A stretch of DNA of 42,133 bases from contig NZ_JAGSPM010000017.1 in NCBI RefSeq assembly GCF_018139645.1, positions 1-42,133 on the forward strand, written 5' to 3'. Below, piece after piece: positions 1-9,584 of this stretch. Origin of the DNA: Affinundibacterium baiyunense (GTDB lineage: Bacteria > Pseudomonadota > Gammaproteobacteria > Burkholderiales > Burkholderiaceae_D). The notes below the pieces were generated by a model. That model worked only from the letters and a program-made list of their open reading frames with translations. It ran no database searches and was not told the origin of the DNA. Made by a program: the position numbers and the translations under genes. Positions within the stretch are counted from its first letter, which is position 1. Each line of letters opens with the position of its first letter.

Positions 1-123
1 GCCGAATTTTGCAGACAATACTGTCGCAATCGCTGCTGTCAATGTCGTTTTACCGTGATCCACGTGACCAATTGTACCGACGTTAACGTGCGGCTTGGTG
101 CGTTCGAACTTACCTTTTGCCAT
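1..123 (-). CDS. tuf: Elongation factor Tu, N-terminal 41 residues (runs off the window)
   Basis: EF-Tu is the GTPase that delivers aminoacyl-tRNA to the ribosome in the cytoplasm. Only the start of the gene is visible. The reverse complement begins ATG-GCA-AAA and reads [20 protein letters not shown], followed by the G1 P-loop GHVDHGKTT, which is diagnostic of EF-Tu. An AAGGAAG ribosome-binding site precedes the ATG. It is the last visible gene of the str operon (rpsL-rpsG-fusA-tuf), 84 bases after the fusA stop. The 3' part lies outside the window, so completeness cannot be judged. Confidence 0.96.
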
Positions 124-207
124 TTTATTCTTCCTTCAAAAAGAACGATTAGATTAATTACCTACCTTGCTCACTCAACATAAACAAGGCAGGATTTCCG
201 ATTTAAA

Positions 208-2313
208 TTACTTAGCTTTTGCAGAAACAATTGCGTCGATAACATTCTTCGGCGCTTCGGAGTAGTGCTTAAATTCCATTGTGTAAGTTGCACGACCTTG
301 TGTTGCAGAACGCAACGAAGTCGAGTAACCGAACATTTCAGACAAAGGCACTTCTGCTTTAATGATCTTACCGCCACCACCTGGTATTTCATCCATACCC
401 TGAACCATACCACGACGTGAAGACAAGTCACCCATCACTGTACCAGCGTAATCTTCTGGCGTTTCAACTTCAACTGCCATCATTGGCTCCAGGATAACTG
501 GGCTCGCTTTACGGCAACCATCTTTGAACGCCATCGAAGCTGCCATACGGAAGGCGTTTTCGTTGGAGTCAACGTCATGGTAAGAACCGAAGAACAAAGT
601 GACTTTAACGTCGACGACTGGGTAACCTGCCAACACACCAGAGTTCAATGTTTCGATAACACCTTTTTCAACCGCAGGGATATATTCGCGTGGAACTGTA
701 CCACCTTTGATCGCGTCAACGAATTCAAATCCCTTACCTGGCTCTTGCGGTTCAATTTTCAATACAACGTGACCGTATTGACCGCGACCACCAGATTGCT
801 TAACGAACTTACCTTCGATCTCTTCACATGTTTTGCGAATTGTTTCGCGGTACGCAACTTGTGGCTTACCAACAGTTGCTTCCACGTTGAATTCACGCTT
901 CATACGGTCAACGATAATTTCCAAGTGCAACTCACCCATACCACCGATGATAGTCTGACCAGATTCTTCGTCAGTTTTCACGCGGAAAGATGGATCTTCT
1001 TGCGCCAAACGGTTCAAAGCCAAGCCCATTTTTTCTTGGTCAGCTTTTGTTTTTGGCTCAACAGCCTGTTGAATAACTGGCTCAGGGAAAACCATTTTTT
1101 CCAAAGTGATGATAGACGCTGGATCACACAATGTTTCACCTGTTGTCGCATCTTTCAAACCAACTGCCGCGGCGATGTCACCAGCGCGAACTTCCTTGAT
1201 TTCTTCACGTTGGTTAGCATGCATTTGCAAAATACGGCCAAGGCGCTCTTTTTTGCCTTTGATCGGGTTGTACACTGTGTCGCCAGAATTGATCGTACCG
1301 GAGTAAACGCGGAAGAAAATCAATTGACCAACGAACGGATCCGTCATGATCTTGAACGCCAAAGCTGCGAATTTTTCATCGTCAGCTGCTTTACGTGTTG
1401 TAGGCTGATCATCTTCATCCGTACCAGCTACTGGTGGAATATCCACTGGAGATGGCAAGTATTCGATAACCGCGTCCAACATCGCTTGCACGCCTTTGTT
1501 TTTAAACGCAGTACCGCACATCATTGGAACGATCTCAGAAGCGATCGTACGTTGACGCAATGCCTTCTTGATTTCTTCTTCAGACAAATCACCTTCTTCG
1601 AGGTATTTATTCATCAATTCTTCACTAGCTTCAGCAGCTGCTTCAACCATTTTTTCGCGCCATTCAGCAGCTTGATCAGCCAATTCCGCTGGAATATCAC
1701 GGTAGTCAAATTTCATACCTTGACTAGCATCATCCCAGATGATTGCTTTCATTTTGACCAAGTCAACCACGCCTTGGAAGTTATCTTCCGCACCAATTGG
1801 AATTTGGATCGCGATTGGATTCGCCTTCAAACGTGCACGCATTTGATCGTATACTTTGAAGAAGTTCGCGCCAGTACGATCCATCTTATTGACGAATGCC
1901 AAACGTGGGACTTTGTACTTATTAGCTTGACGCCAAACTGTTTCAGATTGTGGCTGAACGCCACCAACTGCACAGTAAACCATGCAAGCGCCGTCCAACA
2001 CACGCATAGAACGCTCAACCTCAATAGTGAAGTCAACGTGACCTGGCGTATCGATGATGTTAATACGGTGCTCTGGGAAGTTATTCGCCATACCTTTCCA
2101 GTGGCAAGTTGTCGCAGCGGAAGTAATAGTAATACCACGCTCCTGCTCTTGCTCCATCCAGTCCATGGTCGCAGCACCATCATGAACTTCACCAATTTTG
2201 TGATTTACACCTGTGTAAAACAATACACGCTCTGTCGTTGTCGTTTTACCTGCATCAATGTGAGCAGAAATACCGATATTGCGGTAGCGCTCAATGGGGG
2301 TCTTACGGGCCAT
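208..2313 (-). CDS. fusA: Elongation factor G
   Basis: EF-G is the translocation GTPase; it moves tRNA and mRNA after peptide transfer and, with RRF, recycles ribosomes. The 701-residue protein is the normal length for the family. The GTPase motifs are complete: G1 AHIDAGKTT near residue 17, the switch/G2 region [12 protein letters not shown]3 DTPGHVD and G4 NKMD. The later domains are also intact, including the domain IV segment [10 protein letters not shown]. An AGGAT ribosome-binding site lies upstream of the ATG. It is third in the str operon after rpsG, from which it is separated by 129 bases. Nothing suggests truncation or a second paralogue here. A long open frame on the opposite strand is a by-product of codon use. 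Confidence 0.98.
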   Translation of the reverse strand: MARKTPIERYRNIGISAHIDAGKTTTTERVLFYTGVNHKIGEVHDGAATMDWMEQEQERGITITSAATTCHWKGMANNFPEHRINIIDTPGHVDFTIEVERSMRVLDGACMVYCAVGGVQPQSETVWRQANKYKVPRLAFVNKMDRTGANFFKVYDQMRARLKANPIAIQIPIGAEDNFQGVVDLVKMKAIIWDDASQGMKFDYRDIPAELADQAAEWREKMVEAAAEASEELMNKYLEEGDLSEEEIKKALRQRTIASEIVPMMCGTAFKNKGVQAMLDAVIEYLPSPVDIPPVAGTDEDDQPTTRKAADDEKFAALAFKIMTDPFVGQLIFFRVYSGTINSGDTVYNPIKGKKERLGRILQMHANQREEIKEVRAGDIAAAVGLKDATTGETLCDPASIITLEKMVFPEPVIQQAVEPKTKADQEKMGLALNRLAQEDPSFRVKTDEESGQTIIGGMGELHLEIIVDRMKREFNVEATVGKPQVAYRETIRKTCEEIEGKFVKQSGGRGQYGHVVLKIEPQEPGKGFEFVDAIKGGTVPREYIPAVEKGVIETLNSGVLAGYPVVDVKVTLFFGSYHDVDSNENAFRMAASMAFKDGCRKASPVILEPMMAVEVETPEDYAGTVMGDLSSRRGMVQGMDEIPGGGGKIIKAEVPLSEMFGYSTSLRSATQGRATYTMEFKHYSEAPKNVIDAIVSAKAK

Positions 2314-2442
2314 AGCTAATCCTAAATCTTTTAATGGACAAAACCGAGCGCAATTTTCTTCGAAAAATCACGCCCGGCCTGATTCAAAATACCTACCAGA
2401 ACCATTGCAAATTGAACATACAATGGCTTCTCACAATTACTC

Positions 2443-2913
2443 TTAGAAGCGGAAGTGAGAGAAGGCTTTGTTGGCTTCTGCCATACGATGCACTTCATCA
2501 CGTTTCTTCATTGCACCGCCACGACCTTCAGCGGCTTCCAACAATTCGCCAGCCAAACGTTGTGGCATAGATTTTTCGCTACGCTTATTTGCTGCTTCAC
2601 GCAACCAACGCATAGACAAAGCCAAACGACGAACTGGACGAACTTCAACTGGAACTTGATAGTTAGCACCACCAACGCGGCGAGATTTAACTTCAACCAA
2701 TGGCTTTGCATTGTTAATCGCAGTTGCGAACACTTCCAATGGATCTTTACCAGATTTTGATTGGATATGATCAAACGCGCCATAGATAATGCCTTCAGCA
2801 ACAGACTTCTTGCCAGACAACATCAACACGTTAACAAACTTAGATACTTCTACATTACCGAACTTTGGATCCGGCAAAATATCCCGTTTCGGGACTTCAC
2901 GACGACGTGGCAT
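2443..2913 (-). CDS. rpsG: 30S ribosomal protein S7
   Basis: S7 is a primary 16S rRNA-binding protein that nucleates assembly of the 30S head and lies at the E site; in E. coli it is also the translational repressor of the str operon. I chose the internal ATG giving [16 protein letters not shown], the canonical S7 N-terminus, which makes 156 residues. The open frame extends five codons further upstream, but those codons include the Shine-Dalgarno AAGGAA. Typical S7 segments are visible, such as the [22 protein letters not shown] helix region and the C-terminal [15 protein letters not shown]. The gene lies between rpsL and fusA. Whether S7 autoregulates here cannot be seen directly. Confidence 0.97.
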   Translation of the reverse strand: MPRRREVPKRDILPDPKFGNVEVSKFVNVLMLSGKKSVAEGIIYGAFDHIQSKSGKDPLEVFATAINNAKPLVEVKSRRVGGANYQVPVEVRPVRRLALSMRWLREAANKRSEKSMPQRLAGELLEAAEGRGGAMKKRDEVHRMAEANKAFSHFRF

Positions 2914-3090
2914 TTCAATTCCTTTCAATCTTCAGTTGAGCGGCTAATAACAATTTATCAGCGCTCGCGGTAAGCCATCATAGCCACCACTTACTCGGCT
3001 CATTCGAGACCGACACCTTTCCGAATTACGGAGATTTTACTGAGTTAAATTTACAAGCTAATTACAAGAATCTCTTAACAAACCAAAAGA

Positions 3091-3474
3091 TTACTTCTTA
3101 ACAGCTTTAGCGCGCTTAGAACCATATTTGGAACGAGCTTGCTTACGGTCTTTAACGCCTTGAGTATCCAAAGCACCGCGAACCATGTGATAACGCACAC
3201 CCGGCAAATCCTTTACACGACCACCGCGAATCAATACTACGCTGTGTTCTTGCAAGTTATGGCCTTCACCACCGATATACGAAATAACTTCGAAACCGTT
3301 GGTCAAGCGTACTTTGGCAACTTTACGCAAAGCCGAGTTAGGCTTTTTTGGAGTTGTCGTATAAACGCGGGTACATACGCCACGTTTTTGCGGGCTGTTT
3401 TCCAGCGCCGGAGATTTGCTCTTAACCACTGCGGAAACGCGTGGTTGGCGAATCAGTTGATTGATGGTTGGCAT
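3091..3474 (-). CDS. rpsL: 30S ribosomal protein S12
   Basis: S12 sits at the decoding centre of the 30S subunit and affects translational accuracy. The start was set at [12 protein letters not shown], the family N-terminus, giving 127 residues; a longer frame of 20 extra codons upstream has no family match. The conserved [13 protein letters not shown] and [13 protein letters not shown] segments are intact. Lys43 and Lys88, the positions where streptomycin-resistance substitutions commonly occur (Lys42/Lys87 in mature E. coli numbering), are both wild-type lysine. It is the first gene of the str operon on this strand, so the operon promoter should lie in the 492-base gap to its right. Confidence 0.97.
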   Translation of the reverse strand: MPTINQLIRQPRVSAVVKSKSPALENSPQKRGVCTRVYTTTPKKPNSALRKVAKVRLTNGFEVISYIGGEGHNLQEHSVVLIRGGRVKDLPGVRYHMVRGALDTQGVKDRKQARSKYGSKRAKAVKK

Positions 3475-3966
3475 CGTTTTTAATCCAACAAAATACAACG
3501 TTAAACACACGCCCAGAAACGGTTGCCTGGGCACTTAAAATCTATATATTCACTCGCAAACAAGGCTTACGAGTCCTCGACCATTCATGCTCACCCACAA
3601 ATTGGCAGTGCGTAAGAATAAACCATATAAAATCGAGAACTCGCGAGTGTACACCTTTATTTCAAGCAAAGTCAAGGAAAAACAATGGAAACAAGAACTT
3701 AGCGCGCCTCCTCGAATCCATTACGGGTGAGTCTAGAGATCGAAATATTTTCCGCTTCCACGTCTTTACCTAAAGCAAGCGGACATAAAAGTCTGAGGCA
3801 AACAAATTCAAGGCTAAAATGACAAAATAATTTTTCTTGAGCAATTGATCGCACATATATGTCAGCGTCGCCCAACACTGAGATTCAAAAGTCTCTGCAA
3901 AAGCGTTCAGCATAAAACGATTAATGCGATTCAAGAGTCCGCTTGACTTAACTTTACAAGTTTGCA
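3475..3966. other. Gene-free gap between divergent rpsL and phosphoethanolamine transferase gene
   Basis: This 492-base gap should carry the str operon promoter (minus strand) and the promoter of the rightward gene at 3967. I see no RNA gene. On the minus strand, a weak candidate pair TGTACA and TTATAT with 17-base spacing flanks a perfect 10-base palindrome ACTCGCGAGT at 3639-3648, but neither box matches consensus well. Short open frames here look accidental. No terminator-like hairpin was recognised. Confidence 0.4.
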
Positions 3967-5793
3967 ATGCTAAAATTCCTAGCCTCATCAAAAGCCTACT
4001 TATTATTCAGTTACTTTTTAATTAGTTGCCTGCCGTTTTTGAGTTATTTTCTAGGTAAAGGCGTCGAACATTCGATGCGCTTACTAAGTTATGAGCTTGT
4101 CGCTTGGTTAATTTTGTGGAGTGTTTTCAAAAGCCCGCGCTGGTTTCACTATCTTTTGATCCCTGCCTTTCTCGTCATTCCAATAGAAATCTACTTGCGC
4201 ATTTATTTCGGACAAGGAATCTCTACACATCATTTAGGCATCATCACTGAAACCAGTCCGAAAGAAGCGATAGAGTTTCTCGGCAATAAAGTTTGGCTCT
4301 TACTGTTAGTCATTGCCATAACAATAGCGTGGTGGTGGTCACTACTTGTCTCAGCAAGAAAAACCAAGGAACTCGATTGGCAGCATCCGTCTCGCTGGTT
4401 TTGTATGGCGACAATAAGCTGTCTTTTTATCGTATGGAGTTATGGCGCTCGAGTAGGAGTTGCTAGTGCTTCAGAAAAAGACGCTTCGCAAACCCAGGTC
4501 GCTGAAAGACGATTTTGGCAACTGCGATCTTGGGAAGAATTACAAACTTACTTAGATCAGCAACCAGCTTTGCCAAATTGGCTAGAAAGTGCCTATGATT
4601 TAGAAAGCTTCTCTCGCAGCTGGCCACTGGGAATTTGGGCGCGGCTTGGTGATTTCTATCAAGAGCGACGCTATTTAACGAGCTTAAATGAGAAAAGTCG
4701 CCAGTTCCGTTTTCACGCGCAACAAGCGGCTGGCAATGATTTCCAACAAACGATCGTCGTCGTAATCGGCGAATCCTCGCGTTTTGATCGCTGGAGCCTG
4801 AATGGCTACGAGCGATTAACTACACCAAACCTCGACCAAGAAAATAATCTCGTCAGCTTTAGCGACATGATTACTGCCGTTGCTGCCACGCGCCTTTCCG
4901 TGCCAATTATTACGACGCGCAAACCTGCCACGCAAAGTTTGAAGCCTGGGTTTACCGAGAAATCATTTTTAAGCGCCTACAAAGAAGCAGGCTTTAAAAC
5001 ATTTTGGATTTCTAATCAAATGAGCTTTGGCCAATTCGATACTCCCACTTCGGTGATCGCCAAAGAAGCCGATGTCACACAATTCCTGAATCTTGGTGGT
5101 TTTACCAACAATTCTAGCTACGATGAAGTTCTACTAGCCCCCATGCAAACAGCGTTGCAAGATAGCGCCCCCAACAAATTAATCGTGATTCATAGTCTGG
5201 GCAATCATTGGAACTACAGCCATCGTTACCCACAAAATTTTGATAAGTGGAAACCTTCTTTATTCGGCATTGCAAAGCCCGCCTATACCAACTTAAAAAA
5301 CAAAGAAGCTTTAAATAATAGTTATGACAACTCGATCTTATACAACGATTGGATTTTGTCTCGCATGATAGGGCAACTAAAAGCGATCCCGCATATGACT
5401 GCACTTTGGTACATCTCCGATCACGGGCAAACTTTATATGACGGTAGTTGCAATCTCGCTTTTCATGGGCACAACACAAAATATGAGTTTCATATTCCTG
5501 CATTTGTTTGGTATTCCGACCAATATGCGGCGCAACATCCAGACAAAATTCAACACCTAAAAGCCCATCAGCATGCCAAACTAAGTACAGAAAATGTGTT
5601 TCACTCCATCGTTGATATGGTCGACATTCGCTATCCTGATGAGAAATTAGAACGCAGCGTATTTAGCCCAATATGGACTTACCATACGCGCTATGTCGAT
5701 AGCTACGGTTGGACGCACTACGATGACGCTTATTTAAAAGGTGATTGTCGCGAAGTCATTGATAATAAACAGCCTTTAAAGCAAGAAAAATAA
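3967..5793 (+). CDS. Membrane phosphoethanolamine transferase-like enzyme (sulfatase fold)
   Basis: The architecture is that of the EptA/CptA/OpgE group, inner-membrane enzymes that move phosphoethanolamine from phosphatidylethanolamine to lipid A, core sugars or glucans on the periplasmic face. About five hydrophobic helices fill residues 8-165. A periplasmic alkaline-phosphatase/sulfatase domain follows: VVVIGESSRFDRWSLNGY near residue 265, a likely catalytic Thr308 in AVAATRLSVP, and the metal-binding SDHGQ and HGHNTKYEFHIP segments. The length of 608 residues is slightly longer than typical EptA (about 550). The acceptor cannot be told from sequence. No clear Shine-Dalgarno sequence precedes the ATG. 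It stands alone, 142 bases ahead of an MCE lipid-transport operon, which fits an envelope role. Confidence is high for the family, low for the substrate. Confidence 0.82.
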   Translation: MLKFLASSKAYLLFSYFLISCLPFLSYFLGKGVEHSMRLLSYELVAWLILWSVFKSPRWFHYLLIPAFLVIPIEIYLRIYFGQGISTHHLGIITETSPKEAIEFLGNKVWLLLLVIAITIAWWWSLLVSARKTKELDWQHPSRWFCMATISCLFIVWSYGARVGVASASEKDASQTQVAERRFWQLRSWEELQTYLDQQPALPNWLESAYDLESFSRSWPLGIWARLGDFYQERRYLTSLNEKSRQFRFHAQQAAGNDFQQTIVVVIGESSRFDRWSLNGYERLTTPNLDQENNLVSFSDMITAVAATRLSVPIITTRKPATQSLKPGFTEKSFLSAYKEAGFKTFWISNQMSFGQFDTPTSVIAKEADVTQFLNLGGFTNNSSYDEVLLAPMQTALQDSAPNKLIVIHSLGNHWNYSHRYPQNFDKWKPSLFGIAKPAYTNLKNKEALNNSYDNSILYNDWILSRMIGQLKAIPHMTALWYISDHGQTLYDGSCNLAFHGHNTKYEFHIPAFVWYSDQYAAQHPDKIQHLKAHQHAKLSTENVFHSIVDMVDIRYPDEKLERSVFSPIWTYHTRYVDSYGWTHYDDAYLKGDCREVIDNKQPLKQEK

Positions 5794-5935
5794 AGTAAGG
5801 AAGGATTCAGTTGAGGACTCTATGAAGAATTCAATGCGTCGTTCAAAACCAAGCATTCAATAAAACAAACGACATTCAATAGACCAAGCCTTTTATAAAT
5901 TGCTCAGCTCTATATTTGTGACTTACACTTCCACC

Positions 5936-7060
5936 ATGCGCCGCGATACTATTCCCTCCTTACAGCTTATCGAAAATGAACAGGCGACTGTTCAAATTCA
6001 AGGCGCTTGGCTCACGGATCTATTAGTAGAACCAGGCTTAATGCAAGCAATTAATGCTAGCCTGTTAGCAACACAAAACAGACCTGAACTAATTTGGGAT
6101 TTACGCCAACTCAGTGCGCTTGATCATATTGGTGCGCAACTATTATGGCTGAGCTGGGGCAAGCGTTTTCCCCAAAATCTACTCGTCAATGAACATCATC
6201 AAACCTTGTTCAATCGCTTAGCCGAAGTACAAACAATTCCACTGATCACGCAGCCCAAACCCATCGTGCCGCCATTCGGGCGACTAGGACGTCTATCATT
6301 AAACTTTGCCCTACATGTGATTGGGATCATCGAATTACTTGGACAATTAGTACTCGACTTAGGACGTTTTCTACGCCATCCAACACGAGGTCCGTGGAAA
6401 GAAATTTCTGCAAATATTTACCGTACTGGCTTTCAGGCCTTGGCCATTACCGCGTTGGTCGGATTACTAATTGGTGTCGTACTGTCGTATTTATCCGGCC
6501 AACAATTACGTAATTATGGTGGCGATCTGTTCATCGTCAATTTACTTGGGATCAGCATTATTCGTGAACTCGGGCCCATGCTAGCGGCGATCTTAATTGC
6601 TGGTCGCTCAGGCTCGGCGATCACAGCACAGTTGGGCGTCATGAAAGTCACTGAAGAGCTAGATGCCATGCGGGTTATGGGCATTCCGATTGGATTCCGT
6701 CTGATTATGCCCAAAGTCGTCGCGCTCGCCATCACCATGCCCTTGATCGTGATTTGGACTGACGTTATGGCCTTGATCGGCGGCGCAATTTCAGCACAAT
6801 TTATCCTCGATATGTCACCGGGATTTTTCTTGCACAAACTTCCTGATGTTGTGAGTCTGGGCAACTATTGGATAGGACTCGGCAAAGGTGTGTTTTTTGG
6901 AATGCTCATCGCCATTATTGCTTGCCACTATGGACTTAGAATCAAACCCAACACAGAAAGCCTAGGTCAAGGCACCACTAGTTCAGTCGTTGTATCAATT
7001 ACTTCCGTGATTATTGCGGATGCTTTTTTTGCGGTGCTGTTCCGCAATGTCGCTTATTAA
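5936..7060 (+). CDS. MCE/Mla-type ABC transporter permease with N-terminal STAS domain
   Basis: This is the integral membrane subunit of an MlaFEDB-like lipid transporter. I chose the ATG giving MRRDTIPSLQLIENE; a TTG 36 bases upstream would also work. Residues 1-105 form a STAS-like domain (MlaB-like) ending in VPPFGRLGRL, followed by the MlaE domain with about five to six membrane helices. The family signature LGPMLAAILIAGRSGSAITA and ELDAMRVMGIP are plainly visible. At 374 residues the length fits the STAS-fused form, in which MlaB and MlaE are one polypeptide. The ATPase gene starts five bases after its stop. It probably moves phospholipids between inner membrane and periplasmic carriers; direction and cargo are not determinable. 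Proteins of this type are also labelled YrbE or Ttg2B. Confidence 0.9.
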   Translation: MRRDTIPSLQLIENEQATVQIQGAWLTDLLVEPGLMQAINASLLATQNRPELIWDLRQLSALDHIGAQLLWLSWGKRFPQNLLVNEHHQTLFNRLAEVQTIPLITQPKPIVPPFGRLGRLSLNFALHVIGIIELLGQLVLDLGRFLRHPTRGPWKEISANIYRTGFQALAITALVGLLIGVVLSYLSGQQLRNYGGDLFIVNLLGISIIRELGPMLAAILIAGRSGSAITAQLGVMKVTEELDAMRVMGIPIGFRLIMPKVVALAITMPLIVIWTDVMALIGGAISAQFILDMSPGFFLHKLPDVVSLGNYWIGLGKGVFFGMLIAIIACHYGLRIKPNTESLGQGTTSSVVVSITSVIIADAFFAVLFRNVAY

Positions 7061-7064
7061 GTGT

Positions 7065-7904
7065 ATGGAAAATCAAACGACTTCTTCACTCGCTGAGCCT
7101 GTCATACAAATTGCGCACCTACGTACACAATTTGGGCGTACAGTGATTCACGATGACCTGAACTTAGAAATTCAACGTGGCGAAATTTTTTCCATCGTGG
7201 GTGGATCTGGCTCTGGTAAGACAGTTTTGATGCGACAGATACTAGGACTAGAAACACCCAAAAGTGGTCTTATCAAAGTTTTTGGTGACGATATCCATGC
7301 GCCGAAGCAACCACACTTAGAACATTTGCATCGCCGCTCGGGCATGCTATTTCAGCACGGCGCTTTATATTCCGCCTTGAATGTAATTGAGAATGTTGCG
7401 CAACCCCTGCGCGAACTCAATAGCCTGCCGGAATCGCTGATCATGGATATTGCCTATCTCAAGTTACATATGTCCGGCATCGGTTTTGAACATGCAAAAA
7501 AAATGCCGTCTGACCTATCGGGTGGCATGATTAAACGCATCGCTTTGGCGCGCGCCATTGCGCTTGATCCAGAATTATTATTTCTTGATGAGCCAACCGC
7601 GGGCTTAGATCCAGATAGCTCAGATAGCTTCGTCAATTTGATTCAATCACTGCATCAATCACTTAAACTCACTGTCGTGATGGTGACACATGATCTTGAT
7701 ACTTTATTCGCGCTGTCATCGCGCATCGGCGTGATTGCGGACAAAAGAATGATTGCGGTTGGCAACGCGCACGAAGTAATACAGGTCCAACATCCATTTA
7801 TCCAAACTTACTTCCGTGGTGGACGTGGCATCCGCGCAATGGAAGTTTTAGCACCAACGAATGTCGACGCAAAAACAGTAGCAGGAGCACATTATGGAAA
7901 GTAA
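7065..7904 (+). CDS. MCE/Mla-type ABC transporter ATP-binding protein
   Basis: This is the cytoplasmic ATPase that powers the lipid transporter. I set the start at the ATG giving MENQTTSSLAEPV, four bases past the permease stop; earlier in-frame codons lie inside the permease gene. All ABC motifs are present: Walker A GGSGSGKT at residues 46-53, Q-loop LFQHGALYS, signature LSGGMIKR (the MIKR form typical of MlaF), Walker B LLFLDEPTAGLD, and the H-loop VTHDLDT. The protein is 279 residues, a normal length. Its last 11 bases overlap the next gene, which is typical of translational coupling. The adjacent permease, MCE and lipoprotein genes fix its role more firmly than sequence alone. Confidence 0.93.
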   Translation: MENQTTSSLAEPVIQIAHLRTQFGRTVIHDDLNLEIQRGEIFSIVGGSGSGKTVLMRQILGLETPKSGLIKVFGDDIHAPKQPHLEHLHRRSGMLFQHGALYSALNVIENVAQPLRELNSLPESLIMDIAYLKLHMSGIGFEHAKKMPSDLSGGMIKRIALARAIALDPELLFLDEPTAGLDPDSSDSFVNLIQSLHQSLKLTVVMVTHDLDTLFALSSRIGVIADKRMIAVGNAHEVIQVQHPFIQTYFRGGRGIRAMEVLAPTNVDAKTVAGAHYGK

Positions 7905-8826
7905 ATCACATGCATTGATCGCTGGCGTGTTTGCGATTGGCCTTGCAATCCTCGCTGGCGCACTAGCGCTATGGCTGGGCAAAGATGAGATTCAACGCAC
8001 ACCGTACACTATTGCGACCTCACTCAAAGTATCTGGATTAAACATTCAAGCAGCAGTCCGCTACAAAGGTATTAAAGTGGGCAAAGTGACCGACATTGAT
8101 TTTGATAGCAAAGTCCCCGGCCAACTACTACTTAGTCTTGATATCGTGTCGGACACACCGATCACACAATCGACTTATGCAACACTAGGATATCAAGGCG
8201 TAACTGGGATCGCATTTATCGAGTTAGACGATGACGGTAGTCAACCAGCAGCAATAGTGCGGGACCCAAAATTGGGAGCAAGAATTCCTCTGCGTCCAGG
8301 CTTGTTACAAGAAGTTGAGAAACATGGCATCGCCATCTTGAAACAAACCGAAGAACTCAGTAAGCGCTTGAATGCCTTGTTAGATCAAGAGAATCGCGCA
8401 TCGCTCACAAATACCGTCAAACAAATCGGCAAAACCGCTGCCGCATGGGAAGCCTTACCCGCAAAACTTGACCCAATATTAAATAATTTACCGCAAACGA
8501 TCGCGCAAGCACGTGAAAGCGCTCTAGCGTTTAAACAGTTCTCCGATAATGCAAAGAACACCAGTAGCAATCTAAATCAAGTGCTAAGCAACCTACAAAG
8601 CGAGCAAAGCAGCATTGGTCGTTTAAGTAAAAATCTGGAACAAATCAGTCAAAGCCTGCAATTCGAAACTTTGCCTGCAATGCACAATGTGATTCTCGAC
8701 GCAGGGGGTACTTTGCGCAGCATCAATCGCAGCACCGAGAATTTTAATGAACGTCCACAAAGTCTGCTGTTTGGGCCGAAACCCATTCCTCCAGGGCCTG
8801 GCGAACCCGGCTTCAAAAACAATTAA
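7894..8826 (+). CDS. MCE-domain periplasmic lipid-binding protein (MlaD/PqiB-like)
   Basis: The MCE subunit of the transporter is anchored in the inner membrane and forms a ring or tunnel for lipid. Residues 7-28 are one hydrophobic helix (a signal anchor), and residues 38-118 match an MCE domain, including VRYKGIKVGKVTDIDF and the GYQGVTGIAFIEL segment. The C-terminal half is predicted helical and ends in a Pro/Gly-rich tail (PKPIPPGPGEPG). At 310 residues with a single MCE domain and a long helical tail it resembles the larger MlaD homologues of Burkholderiales rather than the 183-residue E. coli MlaD. The start overlaps the ATPase gene by 11 bases and has an AGGAG ribosome-binding site. 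Confidence 0.9.
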   Translation: MESKSHALIAGVFAIGLAILAGALALWLGKDEIQRTPYTIATSLKVSGLNIQAAVRYKGIKVGKVTDIDFDSKVPGQLLLSLDIVSDTPITQSTYATLGYQGVTGIAFIELDDDGSQPAAIVRDPKLGARIPLRPGLLQEVEKHGIAILKQTEELSKRLNALLDQENRASLTNTVKQIGKTAAAWEALPAKLDPILNNLPQTIAQARESALAFKQFSDNAKNTSSNLNQVLSNLQSEQSSIGRLSKNLEQISQSLQFETLPAMHNVILDAGGTLRSINRSTENFNERPQSLLFGPKPIPPGPGEPGFKNN

Positions 8827-8881
8827 ACGACGATCACCAGACCATCTTCGATTCCTGTATTTTTAAGACAGACAAACTCTT

Positions 8882-9511
8882 ATGAACACGACCTACTTTG
8901 CCCGCGTCTCGCTGCTACGCTCTAGCTTATTCGTCATCATGACGAGTTTATTATTCGCTTGTGCCAGTCCCACCATGCACCAGCAATTTGATTTTGGTGT
9001 TAGTCAAACCGAAGACAACCAGAAAACATCCAACGCGACAAATAGCCCAAAACTCGCTATTTTGTTGGCAGAAATTCAGGTGCCAAATAGTTTAGAAGGC
9101 ACATCCATGCTGTATCGACTACTCTATGAGAATAAGCAAGAGTTGCGACCTTATGCGCAAAGTCGTTGGAGTATGCCCCCTGCGCAGTTACTCAAGCAAA
9201 GAATCAAAACACATATTAATCAACAAGGTGGCGCGGTACTCACTACCAGCGATGGTGTTAAAAATCTACCCATCCTTCGGATTGAGCTTGAAGAATTCTC
9301 GCAGCACTTTAGCAGTCCACAACAAAGCCAAGTGCAACTGCGCTGGCGCGCCAGCTTGATCAAGCAAAATCAATTAATCGCGCAAAAGATTTTTCAAGCA
9401 CAAACAACCTGCGACAGCGCAGACGCAAAAGGTGGTGCAAAGGCGATGCCACAAGCAAGCGATCGCACAATTACGGAACTTATTGCATGGTTACAGACTC
9501 AAGTGAGATGA
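8882..9511 (+). CDS. ABC-type transport auxiliary lipoprotein (PqiC-like)
   Basis: This is a probable outer-membrane lipoprotein that partners with the MCE transporter, comparable to PqiC or the ABC_trans_aux family. The N-terminus has a basic/hydrophobic signal ending in a lipobox, LLFAC at about residues 22-26, so Cys26 should be lipidated. The rest contains family-like segments: LAEIQVPNSLEGTSMLYRL, YAQSRWSMPPAQLLKQRI, and an ELIAWLQTQV C-terminus. It is 209 residues, close to the family norm. It lies 55 bases downstream of the MCE gene with the same orientation, completing the four-gene set. Assignment rests on motif recognition and context rather than alignment. Confidence 0.82.
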   Translation: MNTTYFARVSLLRSSLFVIMTSLLFACASPTMHQQFDFGVSQTEDNQKTSNATNSPKLAILLAEIQVPNSLEGTSMLYRLLYENKQELRPYAQSRWSMPPAQLLKQRIKTHINQQGGAVLTTSDGVKNLPILRIELEEFSQHFSSPQQSQVQLRWRASLIKQNQLIAQKIFQAQTTCDSADAKGGAKAMPQASDRTITELIAWLQTQVR

Positions 9512-9584
9512 GTAAGCTTGGTTCTACATTTCCGCGTTCTCATTCAATCATCAATTCGAGACCTAAGCATTGTTTAGTAAGCGC

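Noticed and set aside
577..2319. A 580-codon open frame antisense to fusA
   Set aside because: It is a mirror of a highly biased essential gene; the translation is rich in Phe, Cys, His and Asn, has no recognisable domain, and EF-G is intact on the other strand.
3770..3991. A 73-codon minus-strand frame upstream of rpsL
   Set aside because: No ribosome-binding site or family pattern, and it overlaps the start of the phosphoethanolamine transferase gene.
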